Of a stretch of DNA of 64,000 nt, positions 26,499-34,096 are shown one piece after another. The notes beneath the pieces are model-generated. The model saw only the letters and a list, made by a program, of their open reading frames with translations. It was not told the DNA's origin and made no database searches. The translations under genes and the position numbers were made by a program. Positions within the stretch are counted from its first letter, which is position 1. Each line of letters begins with the position of its first letter. This DNA comes from Marinobacter denitrificans (GTDB lineage: Bacteria > Pseudomonadota > Gammaproteobacteria > Pseudomonadales > Oleiphilaceae). The stretch spans positions 434,001 through 498,000 of the forward strand of contig NZ_VMHN01000002.1 of the NCBI RefSeq assembly GCF_008795955.1, written 5' to 3'.

Positions 26499-27446
26499 TT
26501 ACACCGGTTTTTTGTTCTCGCGGTAGAACCGGAATATTTCTTTCAGCGGTCGCTTGGGGGTGAATCCGAACTCTCTCGCGAACGCTCTGCCGTCAATCAC
26601 GACAGGATACTTGAAAAAGTGCATCAGATACGAAGGAAAACTTCGCAGATTGAGGGTCCGTAATATGATCTTCGGAAGTATTGGCGGAATGGAGGGTATG
26701 GGAATTCGTTTGCAGCCGCAGAGTTTCAGGGCGTGCTGATAGGCCACCCAGTCTTCAGGTGCCACATTGAAAATGCCGCGCTGGGGCTTGTTGTAGGTAA
26801 GCACGATGGCGTCGGCCATATCGTCGATATGGATAAACTGCATCATTGGTGAAAAGCCCGCCAGAACCGGGGCCCGTTCCATGCCCAGCAGGGTGCTTAT
26901 GGAATTGCGAACGCCGGGACCGACGATGTTGCAGGGGCGCAGAATGGTAATGTTCAAATCCGGATAGCGCCACAGGTAGATGTTGGCGAGGTTTTCCAGT
27001 TCTACGGAATCGATGAGGTCTGCGCTCAGGCCCGCACTTTTAAGTGGCGCTTCTTCGTCGATCAATGCCGGGTTGTAGGCTACCGCACCGTAGACATGAA
27101 AGGTGGATAAAACCACCATCCGTCTGATGTTGTATTTGTGGCTCAGGTCCAGCAATTTCTGGGTGCCCAGCACGTTGGCGTTGTAGCGGCGCATGCGGGT
27201 GAGCTGGCTGGACATGATACGGCCCAGGTGGATGATGCCATCGAACTGGTAGCGCCGGAAAAGATCCTCGAACGAGCGCTTGTTAAAGTCGATGCAATAG
27301 CTGGGAATGTCATCGCCCAGATAGACCTGCTCACGGAAGTCCACCGCTACCAGGTTACAGGTCTCCCGCAGCCGGTCGATCACTTGTTGTGCCAGGGCAC
27401 CGGCAGCACCGGTGACCAGAATATGAGGTCTGCGTTGTTCTTCCAT
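26499..27446 (-). CDS. NAD(P)-dependent epimerase/SDR-like protein lacking the usual YxxxK
   Basis: This 315-residue extended SDR has the dinucleotide motif VTGAAGALAQQVIDRL near the N-terminus. The strand-4 region reads GIIHLGRIMSSQ and the strand-5 region LSTFHVYGAVAY. Where catalytic Tyr-x-x-x-Lys is expected, after the EEAPLK region, the sequence is SADLIDSVELENLANIYLWR, with no Tyr-x3-Lys. RPCNIVGPG matches the usual R-x-x-N-x-x-G-P. It may bind a cofactor without standard catalysis or use other residues. Its start overlaps the upstream acyltransferase stop (TGATG), so the two are translationally coupled. Confidence 0.72.
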   Translation of the reverse strand: MEEQRRPHILVTGAAGALAQQVIDRLRETCNLVAVDFREQVYLGDDIPSYCIDFNKRSFEDLFRRYQFDGIIHLGRIMSSQLTRMRRYNANVLGTQKLLDLSHKYNIRRMVVLSTFHVYGAVAYNPALIDEEAPLKSAGLSADLIDSVELENLANIYLWRYPDLNITILRPCNIVGPGVRNSISTLLGMERAPVLAGFSPMMQFIHIDDMADAIVLTYNKPQRGIFNVAPEDWVAYQHALKLCGCKRIPIPSIPPILPKIILRTLNLRSFPSYLMHFFKYPVVIDGRAFAREFGFTPKRPLKEIFRFYRENKKPV

Positions 27447-28261
27447 CAGAACAGCCTTTTCCTTTCGCTCAGCCCGGTGTCTATCAATTCACTGATTGCC
27501 GCTTTCACCTGTTCCACCCGCTCGGTGACCTGTTCTTCCGGGATTTCCCGGTCATCAAACACCATCGGGTCACCAAAATTCAGGTGTACTTTCGCAGGCA
27601 GCACCACGGGCATGGCAAGAGGGGCGTAGGGTATGCCCAGCAGCCTGGCCAGGGGCTTGATGTCGGCGATGGCCGGAATGGTTTCTTCACACCCCACCAC
27701 GCCAACCGGAACAATAGGCGCGTTGTACTTCATTGCAAGATGCATGAAGCCGTTACCGAACCGTTTAAGTTGATAACGGTCGTGGTACAGCTTGCCGGAG
27801 CCCCGAACTCCTTCGGGGAAAACAATCACAGCCTCGCCGTTGGCCAGCATTTTTGCACAATTGGTCGGATCGCCCAGTACCGCACCAAACTCGTTCAGCA
27901 GGTTGCCAAGGTAGGGCACAGTGGGGAAGAAGCGCTCAATCATCGCCCGGGGGATACGTGGTTTCTCTTCGCGGGAAGCCAGGGCGTAGGCAATCAGTAA
28001 ACCATCAACCGGCAACTGGCCGCTATGGTTCGGAACAATCAGTACAGGGCCCTCGGCTGGTATTTTCTCAACACCCGTCGCTTCCACCCGGAAATATTTT
28101 TCATAGATCTGGCGGGTGAGTGAGAAGCCGTACTTCATTACCTCGTTGTTGTAGCCCCAGGGATCATACCCGAGCGAGCCAATGGGCTTGCGGATACGAT
28201 TGATGTGGCTTTCCAGGTCCGCCGGTATCAGCCTTGATTTCAGAAACGATGCTAGACCCAT
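27446..28261 (-). CDS. Lysophospholipid acyltransferase family protein (PlsC-like)
   Basis: This 271-residue membrane-associated acyltransferase has NHSGQLPVDG, the catalytic His with the Asp of the 'NHSGxLPxDG' subfamily, and VIVFPEGVRGSGK, the glycerophosphate-binding E-G-x-R motif. It should move an acyl group from acyl-CoA or acyl-ACP to a lysophospholipid or related lipid. The ATG follows GGGAGCCC. The gene is coupled to the SDR gene and lies 18 bases after the mutarotase. Its place ahead of prsK hints at a lipid role tied to the polymer operon, but it may simply be a housekeeping neighbour. Confidence 0.82.
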   Translation of the reverse strand: MGLASFLKSRLIPADLESHINRIRKPIGSLGYDPWGYNNEVMKYGFSLTRQIYEKYFRVEATGVEKIPAEGPVLIVPNHSGQLPVDGLLIAYALASREEKPRIPRAMIERFFPTVPYLGNLLNEFGAVLGDPTNCAKMLANGEAVIVFPEGVRGSGKLYHDRYQLKRFGNGFMHLAMKYNAPIVPVGVVGCEETIPAIADIKPLARLLGIPYAPLAMPVVLPAKVHLNFGDPMVFDDREIPEEQVTERVEQVKAAISELIDTGLSERKRLF

Positions 28262-28278
28262 TTGGGCTCCCTGTTTTT

Positions 28279-29184
28279 TTAAACCCTTCCAATCATAACG
28301 CCAAGAGTGTGGCTTTGGCCTTCATTAAGCACGCGGTAATCACTGAGAGCATTGGCGGTTTCGACGCACAGCATGGACTGCCAGGCCTCACCCGGGAAGT
28401 CTGATAACTGCGCCGCCTTTTCATGCCCGGGATTCCACACCACGGTGGAGTCGCTGCCGATGGCGGTCAGTTTGCGAAATCCCGCCGGGGTGGCGACGAT
28501 CAATGGATTGCCACTTTCATAAATGCGGTCGGTTTCACCATCAAACTGCACGGCGCCCTGTTGTGTGTGGTAACTCCAGTCCTTAAGGGAATCAACGTAG
28601 CCACAGTTCTCCAGCCCCTCGACCCGGGTCTGGCGGATATCTGATGTAGGCAGGTAGGTATGGAGCGCCTGGCTGAAAGCGAGCGGCTCTGTTCCGGGAT
28701 TGGTCGTGCTCAGTACAAGCTGGCACCCATCGGCTGAGAAGTTGAATGTCATCAACAATAGGGCACGGCCCTGCCATGCATCGGCGAAGTCGGCGTTCGC
28801 ATCAAGAGAGAGACTGATTTCGACTTCCTGGGCGGTTTCGCGCACATCCTCCAGTTTCCATACGGCGGTGCGGGCAAAGCCATGGGAAGCGTTAGTGTGT
28901 ATTCGTCGTCGCACTTCCGGCGGATTTTTGTCAGGGACACCAAACCACGGCCAGCATACCGGAATACCACCACGAATGGCTCGCTCCGGTTCAAAGCGGG
29001 CGGTGTCGCTGAGCCACAGCCACTCGGGTTCATCACGGGGCGCGAAATGGGTTAGGTGGGCGCCTTGCAAAAACAGGCGGGCGCGGAACTGGGGATGGTG
29101 TACTTCTATGGCTTCCAGCTGCCCGACGGTTGCCCAGCGGGTGAATGACCAATGCCCGGGTTTCAGTGTCACTTGGTGCCTCAT
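28279..29184 (-). CDS. D-hexose-6-phosphate mutarotase (YeaD-like)
   Basis: This enzyme of about 301 residues belongs to the galactose mutarotase-like family. It interconverts alpha and beta anomers of hexose 6-phosphates. Visible motifs are GAHLTHFAPRDEPEWLWLSD near the N-terminus, GGIPVCWPWFG, and SHGFARTAVWKL with the catalytic His. HTYLPTSDI and VWNPGHEKA are later conserved stretches, the second followed by the acidic CVETAN. I chose the ATG at 29184. An in-frame GTG at 29208 is possible, and neither has a clear ribosome site. It is the first gene of the minus-strand series ending in the exosortase and overlaps nothing functional upstream. Confidence 0.87.
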   Translation of the reverse strand: MRHQVTLKPGHWSFTRWATVGQLEAIEVHHPQFRARLFLQGAHLTHFAPRDEPEWLWLSDTARFEPERAIRGGIPVCWPWFGVPDKNPPEVRRRIHTNASHGFARTAVWKLEDVRETAQEVEISLSLDANADFADAWQGRALLLMTFNFSADGCQLVLSTTNPGTEPLAFSQALHTYLPTSDIRQTRVEGLENCGYVDSLKDWSYHTQQGAVQFDGETDRIYESGNPLIVATPAGFRKLTAIGSDSTVVWNPGHEKAAQLSDFPGEAWQSMLCVETANALSDYRVLNEGQSHTLGVMIGRV

Positions 29185-29315
29185 TGCTCGCGTATATCGT
29201 GGCTGCACGATCGCTTATGGGTGTTACGGCATTTGCTTACGGTCAGGGTAAATTAAAACTGTCTTTACGGCGAGAATCCTGCCTAAAATCGCGAATCCCC
29301 GCCGGAGTCTGTTTA

Positions 29316-29996
29316 ATGAATGACCAGTTTGTTGCACCCGTACTTCCTCAAAGTGATCCGCCCCCCGTCGTCAGCGACCAGTGGCTTGATGAGCTTGCCG
29401 ATGGCCTGACGGAGAATGGCTGGATGAGCCAGGATGTGGCTTGCCGCCTGGGGGCGGGTCTGTTGAGTGGTTTGCGTAATGAGGTTCAGATACTGGACCG
29501 TACCGAGGCGCTCAGGGGGGCCGGTGTGGGGCGCGGCGCTGACCTGCTCCGGGACCGGTCCGTACGCCGGGACAAGATTGCCTGGCTCCAGGGCATGACC
29601 CCGGTGCAGGCGGAACTGTTTGAGTTTTTTGACGCCGTTCGGCTCGGCCTGAATCAGCGTCTGTTTTTGGGACTCAGGCGTTTTGAGGCTCACTACGCCA
29701 CCTATCATCAGGGAGACTTTTATCGTCGCCATGTGGACAGCTTTAAGGGCAGGGCCTCGCGGGTTGTAAGCCTGGTGCTGTACCTGAATGAAGACTGGGA
29801 GGAAGCCGATGGCGGGGCTCTGCAGGTTTACAATCGTGAGAGCGAGAATGAAATCTGCGGCATTGTCGTGCCGGAGCAGGGGCGGATGGCGCTATTCATG
29901 AGCGAGGAGGTACCTCACGAGGTGTTGCCTGCCAACCGCACACGGTACAGCATTGCCTGCTGGTTCCGTTGCGATGAGGTGCCATTGGCATTGTAG
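29316..29996 (+). CDS. 2OG-Fe(II) oxygenase (SM-20/prolyl hydroxylase-like)
   Basis: This protein of about 226 residues has a double-stranded beta-helix oxygenase fold. The iron site appears as His-x-Asp in YRRHVDSFKG and the distal His in EVPHEVLP. The 2-oxoglutarate Arg is in NRTRYSIACWF. VSLVLYLNEDW and EADGGALQVYN are typical of SM-20-type prolyl hydroxylases. The substrate is unknown, but a protein proline or ribosomal target is plausible. The ATG at 29316 is preceded by CGGAG eight bases away. The frame continues upstream for 57 codons over the divergent mutarotase gene without support. It is a lone gene between the mutarotase and ffs. Confidence 0.85.
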   Translation: MNDQFVAPVLPQSDPPPVVSDQWLDELADGLTENGWMSQDVACRLGAGLLSGLRNEVQILDRTEALRGAGVGRGADLLRDRSVRRDKIAWLQGMTPVQAELFEFFDAVRLGLNQRLFLGLRRFEAHYATYHQGDFYRRHVDSFKGRASRVVSLVLYLNEDWEEADGGALQVYNRESENEICGIVVPEQGRMALFMSEEVPHEVLPANRTRYSIACWFRCDEVPLAL

Positions 29997-30007
29997 TGTG
30001 TTTACCA

Positions 30008-30036
30008 TTGTAGTGCCCGAACCCTTTTGCTAATAT
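30008..30036 (+). promoter_or_regulatory. Probable sigma-70 promoter of ffs
   Basis: TTGTAG (30008-30013) and TAATAT (30031-30036) are 17 bases apart. Transcription would begin near 30043, about 30 bases before the mature 4.5S RNA, which leaves a short leader for processing. Confidence 0.6.
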
Positions 30037-30074
30037 GCGCGCCGCTTTCGGGGTTTTCGCCCCTAAGCCCGTTA

Positions 30075-30188
30075 TGGTGGCTCCATTGGTGCCTCCGCAA
30101 CGATAAACCGTGAACCCGGTCAGGCCCGGAAGGGAGCAGCCGAAGCGGTGGACTTGTGTGCCGGAGTGTCGCTGATGGAGTCACCCCC
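30075..30188 (+). ncRNA. ffs: 4.5S RNA of the signal recognition particle
   Basis: The apical domain is unmistakable: GTCAGGCCCGGAAGGGAGCA near 30118-30137 matches the conserved loop and asymmetric bulges that bind Ffh. The outer ends pair, with GGTGGCTCCAT at 30076-30086 against ATGGAGTCACC at 30175-30185, giving the long hairpin of the bacterial small SRP RNA. The length of about 110 bases agrees. It targets nascent membrane proteins with Ffh and FtsY. It stands alone between the oxygenase and a convergent membrane-protein gene. Exact ends are estimates. Confidence 0.93.
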
Positions 30189-30263
30189 AAATCCCTTCCC
30201 GAGTTTCACACCTGAAGATTTACCTAGCATCCATGCTGCTGGAAAGCATTGGGGCGAAGGTGT

Positions 30264-30983
30264 TCATCTCGCGGTGCTTACTTCGATATTGATCTGGGTT
30301 CGAGGCGCCCGTGCCCGGACTAAATCGAGCAAGGTATAGACCAAAAATATCAAACCAAAAAACTCCAGCGACTCTTCTGCAGTTTGAAACAGGCGATAGT
30401 TTAGATCAGCCTCTCCGTCTTGTGACTCAAAATAGTTACCGCCAAGCATCTCGACCCCAATGGCCCCGCCAAGGAAGATTGCAGCGGAAGTCCCGAATAA
30501 AATCCGATAACGAGAACCTAGTCTCCAAAGGGTGGGGGCCACAATGATGCCCAGAACAACCACCAATAAGGCGTAGGGTATTACCCAGGCAAAATATAGT
30601 AGCCCTCCCGTGCCCGCCACTTCCCGCACAGGCCGGATTAACAGTTCGTGAATGGAGGCGAACTCATCCAAAGATAGAAACACAAACACGACTGATAACA
30701 ATAGCCAGGTTTTTCTTCCAGTTTCCCCGGTGCCACTGACTTGCCACAGGAAAAGGAAGAGGAGGCCGTTAAAAAACAGCAGTAAACTGGCGAAAAACGT
30801 TGGCACATTCCCTTCCAGGCCGATGTTGAACAAAGGCACCAGGCCTTTCACATAGTCGTGTCCAAGCCCATAGGTCATGAAGAGGCCAATGCTGTGAGCC
30901 ACAAAGAGTGCCAGAAAAATCCCGCACAACATCGCTGTCACGCGAATGGGGGTCACGACGATCCGTAAGTTTTTAGAGGCCAT
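30264..30983 (-). CDS. Multi-pass inner-membrane protein of unknown function
   Basis: This 239-residue protein has about six hydrophobic helices: near residues 12-35, 60-80, 92-106, 127-150, 160-178 and 205-222. Acidic motifs lie at helix ends, SLDEFASIHELL (about 103-114) and AEESLEFFG (about 202-210), where conserved Glu, Asp and His could bind a metal or lipid. I do not recognise a named family. It is divergent from dnaX, with 190 bases between, and converges with ffs. Codon use is close to that of its neighbours, so transfer is not suggested. Confidence 0.7.
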   Translation of the reverse strand: MASKNLRIVVTPIRVTAMLCGIFLALFVAHSIGLFMTYGLGHDYVKGLVPLFNIGLEGNVPTFFASLLLFFNGLLFLFLWQVSGTGETGRKTWLLLSVVFVFLSLDEFASIHELLIRPVREVAGTGGLLYFAWVIPYALLVVVLGIIVAPTLWRLGSRYRILFGTSAAIFLGGAIGVEMLGGNYFESQDGEADLNYRLFQTAEESLEFFGLIFLVYTLLDLVRARAPRTQINIEVSTAR

Positions 30984-31081
30984 AGACTACAAATTCCCTG
31001 TTGGTCGATAACTTCCCCGCAAAGGTAGAAACTGCAAGACGAAATGTCGAGCTTCAGCCACTGCGGCACAGCCAGTGTAGC

Positions 31082-31135
31082 TCACCGTGCCGCACCCGGG
31101 GGGACTTGGCGACTTCTTCTGGCACGGTGACCGTG
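31082..31135 (+). promoter_or_regulatory. Overlapping inverted repeats in the dnaX promoter/leader
   Basis: TCACCGTGCC (31082-31091) and GGCACGGTGA (31121-31130) are perfect ten-base complements. The second arm also lies in the palindrome CACGGTGACCGTG (31123-31135). An extended -10-like TGCTATGGT follows (31134-31142), just ahead of the dnaX start. The arms could form alternative hairpins or be an operator. Confidence 0.45.
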
Positions 31136-31173
31136 CTATGGTTAAACCCATTTTTAACGGCAGTTGGCAGAAC

Positions 31174-33105
31174 ATGAGCTACCAGGTACTTGCCCGTAAG
31201 TGGCGCCCCCGTACATTCGAAGATATGGTCGGCCAGGAGCATGTGCTCCAGGCGCTGATTCACGCCCTGGACAACCAGCGGCTGCACCATGCCTACCTGT
31301 TTACCGGCACCCGCGGGGTGGGTAAGACCACCATCGGCCGCTTGCTCGCACGCTGTCTGAATTGCGAAACGGGCGTTACTGCTACCCCTTGCGGTACCTG
31401 TTCCAGTTGCCAGGAGATCCAGGAAGGCCGTTTTGTCGATCTGATTGAAATCGATGCCGCCTCCCGCACTGGTGTGGACGACATGCGGGAGCTGACAGAT
31501 AACGTTCAGTACTCGCCCTCCCGCGGCCGCTTCAAGGTGTACCTCATTGACGAGGTACACATGCTGACCAACCAGTCTTTCAACGCCTTTCTGAAGACAC
31601 TGGAAGAGCCGCCAGAGCACGTCAAATTCCTGCTGGCGACGACAGATCCGCAGAAGCTCCCCGTCACCGTTCTGTCCCGCTGCCTGCAGTTCAACCTCAA
31701 GCGAATGACGCCGGAGCATATCGCCGGGCACCTACGCCATGTACTGACACAGGAAGGCATTCCTTTTGAAGAGCCGGCTCTGTGGCTGCTCGCTCGGGCT
31801 GCAGATGGCAGTATGCGGGATGCGCTGAGCCTCACTGACCAGGCCATCGCCTTTGGAAACCAGAAGCTCTCAGGCAGTGATGTCAGCAACATGCTGGGCA
31901 CCATTGATCAGAGGGATATCGAGAAGCTGGTCAACGCGCTCGTGGAGAACGACGGGCCGGCGCTGCTCTCGGAAATCGGTCGCATTTCCGACTTCGCCCC
32001 GGATTACAGCGTGATACTTGCAGACCTGCTCTCCCTGTTCCACCGGGTGACTATGGAACAGGTGGTGCCGGGCAGCGTCGATAATGCCCTTGGCGATGCG
32101 GCCCAGGTTGAGTCTCTGGCACGCAGGCTGAGCGCGGAAGATGCGCAGCTCTTTTACCAGGCTGCCCTGATGGGCCGCAAAGACCTGGCGGTAACACCTG
32201 ACGCCCGCATGGGATTTGAGATGACTCTGCTGCGTATGCTGGCCTTCCGGCCAGGTGCTGATCGTAGGGAGCCGCCGGCGATTGCATCAGGTGATTCGTC
32301 TTCTGGACAGGAGCCACGGGAAGAACCCGAACCTGGCCCGGAAGCACCGGGGCCTCAGCCGGAGTTGTCAGAGCCTCAGCCCGAGTTAACAAAGCCTCAG
32401 CCCGAGTTTTCAAAGCCTCAACCCGAGCAACCAGAGCCAGTGGCCGAACAAGCCGCGCCTGAGCCACCTGTGCTCGAACAAGCCGCGCCTGAGCCACCTG
32501 TGCTCGAGGAAGTTGCGCCCGCAGGCGTCGCAGAGGATCCGGCTGACGGCCCCCCTCCAGTTGAAGCCGATGAGGCCTGGTTAGCAAGCCTTGATGCTAC
32601 TGCCGAGTCCGCCGCAGCTGAAGCCGAGAGCGTAGACGACTATACTCCCGAGCCGGTAGTGGAGCCTGCACTTGAGCCAGAGCAAGCTCCAGTTCCAGCG
32701 GAGCTACCGGTTGAATCCCTGCCTGAATCCGGCGAATTTGTCTGGGAACAGCATTTCCGCAGCCTGGGAATTGTCGGCATGCCGGGTAACCTGGCCAGTA
32801 ATGCTGCCATGAGCCGCCATGGTGATGAGATCGTACTGACTATCGACGAAGGCCATGCCCGTTTGCTGAATGCTCGCCACGAAGAAAAAATTGGCGAGGC
32901 ATTGAGGAAACGGTTTGGCGACACCATAACCCTGCGTGTAGAGCAGGGCGATGCCGGGGGCAGAACTCCGGCGGCGTGGGAAGAGCGCCAGCGCCGTGCT
33001 CGCCAGAAGGCGGCGGAAGAGGCTATTCGCAACGATCCGGCGGTGCAGTCGATCGTTGAACGATTCGAGGCAAGGGTAGTCGAACAAAGTATCCGCCCTG
33101 TGTGA
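31174..33105 (+). CDS. dnaX: DNA polymerase III subunits gamma/tau
   Basis: This clamp-loader ATPase has about 643 residues and starts MSYQVLARKWRPRTFEDMVG, the standard start. Walker A is GTRGVGKTT, a zinc site has four Cys (CLNCETG, then PCGTCSSC), and the Walker B/DExx region is VYLIDEVHML. LSRCLQFNLKRM holds the sensor Arg. After about residue 365 comes a long Pro/Glu linker with tandem repeats (PQPE units and two copies of EQAAPEPPVL), then a tau-type C-terminal domain that contacts the polymerase core. No A-rich slippery site like that of E. coli was found. It is first in a dnaX-ybaB-recR series. Confidence 0.95.
   Translation: MSYQVLARKWRPRTFEDMVGQEHVLQALIHALDNQRLHHAYLFTGTRGVGKTTIGRLLARCLNCETGVTATPCGTCSSCQEIQEGRFVDLIEIDAASRTGVDDMRELTDNVQYSPSRGRFKVYLIDEVHMLTNQSFNAFLKTLEEPPEHVKFLLATTDPQKLPVTVLSRCLQFNLKRMTPEHIAGHLRHVLTQEGIPFEEPALWLLARAADGSMRDALSLTDQAIAFGNQKLSGSDVSNMLGTIDQRDIEKLVNALVENDGPALLSEIGRISDFAPDYSVILADLLSLFHRVTMEQVVPGSVDNALGDAAQVESLARRLSAEDAQLFYQAALMGRKDLAVTPDARMGFEMTLLRMLAFRPGADRREPPAIASGDSSSGQEPREEPEPGPEAPGPQPELSEPQPELTKPQPEFSKPQPEQPEPVAEQAAPEPPVLEQAAPEPPVLEEVAPAGVAEDPADGPPPVEADEAWLASLDATAESAAAEAESVDDYTPEPVVEPALEPEQAPVPAELPVESLPESGEFVWEQHFRSLGIVGMPGNLASNAAMSRHGDEIVLTIDEGHARLLNARHEEKIGEALRKRFGDTITLRVEQGDAGGRTPAAWEERQRRARQKAAEEAIRNDPAVQSIVERFEARVVEQSIRPV
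32445..32504 (+). repeat. Perfect tandem duplication of 30 bases inside dnaX
   Basis: Bases 32445-32474 and 32475-32504 are identical and in frame, so each copy encodes the same ten-residue Pro/Glu/Ala unit of the tau linker. Shorter PQPE-encoding repeats lie just upstream. The perfect identity suggests a recent slippage event. Confidence 0.9.
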
Positions 33106-33138
33106 GGCGTACTTGATACATTTCCGGAGAAGGTGAGC

Positions 33139-33462
33139 ATGATGAATAATATGGGCGACCTGATGAAAAAAGCCCAGCAGATGCAGGAAGAAATGAAGAA
33201 GGCCCAGGAAGAGGCTGCCAAAGCCGAGATTACCGGCGAGTCCGGGGCGGGTCTGGTGAAGGTGACCATGAACGGTCGTCACGATGTGCGCAAGGTGGAC
33301 ATCGATCCTTCACTGCTGAGCGAAGACAAGGAGATCCTGGAAGATCTTCTGGCAGCGGCCATTAACGACGCCGTTCGCCGTGTGGAAGAAAACCAGAAAG
33401 ACAAAATGTCCGGCATGATGTCCGGTATGGGCATGCCTCCGGGCTTCAAAATGCCGTTCTGA
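33139..33462 (+). CDS. ybaB: YbaB/EbfC family nucleoid-associated protein
   Basis: This 107-residue protein matches the YbaB/EbfC family, small dimeric DNA-binding proteins of the nucleoid. Conserved features are [18 protein letters not shown] (coiled-coil helix), [19 protein letters not shown] and [20 protein letters not shown], and it ends PPGFKMPF as in E. coli. The start is ATG 33139, or ATG 33142 three bases later. GGAGAAGG lies just upstream. It sits between dnaX and recR, a gene order conserved in many bacteria and consistent with co-transcription. Confidence 0.95.
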   Translation: MMNNMGDLMKKAQQMQEEMKKAQEEAAKAEITGESGAGLVKVTMNGRHDVRKVDIDPSLLSEDKEILEDLLAAAINDAVRRVEENQKDKMSGMMSGMGMPPGFKMPF

Positions 33463-33474
33463 TGAGGATAGCTG

Positions 33475-34077
33475 ATGGCTTTTAGTCCGTTGGTAGACGA
33501 GCTGGTAGAGTCGCTCCGGTGTCTGCCTGGTGTCGGTCAGAAAACAGCCCAGCGAATGGCGTTTCACTTGCTGGAACGTGGACGATCGGGCGGCTCGCGG
33601 CTTTCTGACGCGTTGGAGCGCGCGATGACGGGCGTTCGCCGTTGCGAAAGTTGCCAGAACTTTGCCGATACCCCCACCTGCAATATTTGCGAGAACCCCG
33701 AGCGCCGTAACGGTACCCTCTGCGTGGTGGAAAGCCCTTCGGACCTTCTTGCCATCGAGCAGGCTGGCGACTACCGCGGCAGTTACTTCGTGCTGATGGG
33801 CCACCTGTCTCCCATAGATGGCGTTGGCCCAGAGGAAATCGGCATTGAGCGCCTTCTAAGGCGTATTCATGACGAAGGCGTGGCCGAACTGATCCTGGCC
33901 ACGAACCCGACGGTGGAGGGTGAAGCCACGGCCCACTACATTGCAGACAGGCTGGATGGCAGCAACATTCTCATTACCCGACTTGCCCACGGTATTCCCG
34001 TTGGGGGAGAGCTGGGGTATGTGGATGGGTTTACCCTGACTCACGCCTTCCGTGGCCGCAAACCCCTGACTGACTAA
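33475..34077 (+). CDS. recR: Recombination mediator protein RecR
   Basis: This 200-residue RecR works with RecF and RecO to load RecA at gaps. It has the N-terminal helix-hairpin-helix ([20 protein letters not shown]), a four-Cys zinc finger (RRCESCQNF and TCNICENP) and a TOPRIM domain starting [15 protein letters not shown]. Near the C-terminus is [19 protein letters not shown], a conserved Walker-like stretch. It begins 12 bases after ybaB. Length and motifs are ordinary. Confidence 0.97.
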   Translation: MAFSPLVDELVESLRCLPGVGQKTAQRMAFHLLERGRSGGSRLSDALERAMTGVRRCESCQNFADTPTCNICENPERRNGTLCVVESPSDLLAIEQAGDYRGSYFVLMGHLSPIDGVGPEEIGIERLLRRIHDEGVAELILATNPTVEGEATAHYIADRLDGSNILITRLAHGIPVGGELGYVDGFTLTHAFRGRKPLTD

Positions 34078-34096
34078 CCCTGACCTGGTTTTTACT

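Noticed and set aside
30002..30190. Minus-strand open frame over the SRP RNA
   Set aside because: The RNA structure and promoter explain the sequence, and the frame has no similarity that I recognise.
31174..33105. Programmed frameshift site for a short gamma subunit of dnaX
   Set aside because: I looked for an A-AAA-AAG type slippery sequence and found only a run of A at 32885-32890 in the wrong context and too late in the gene.
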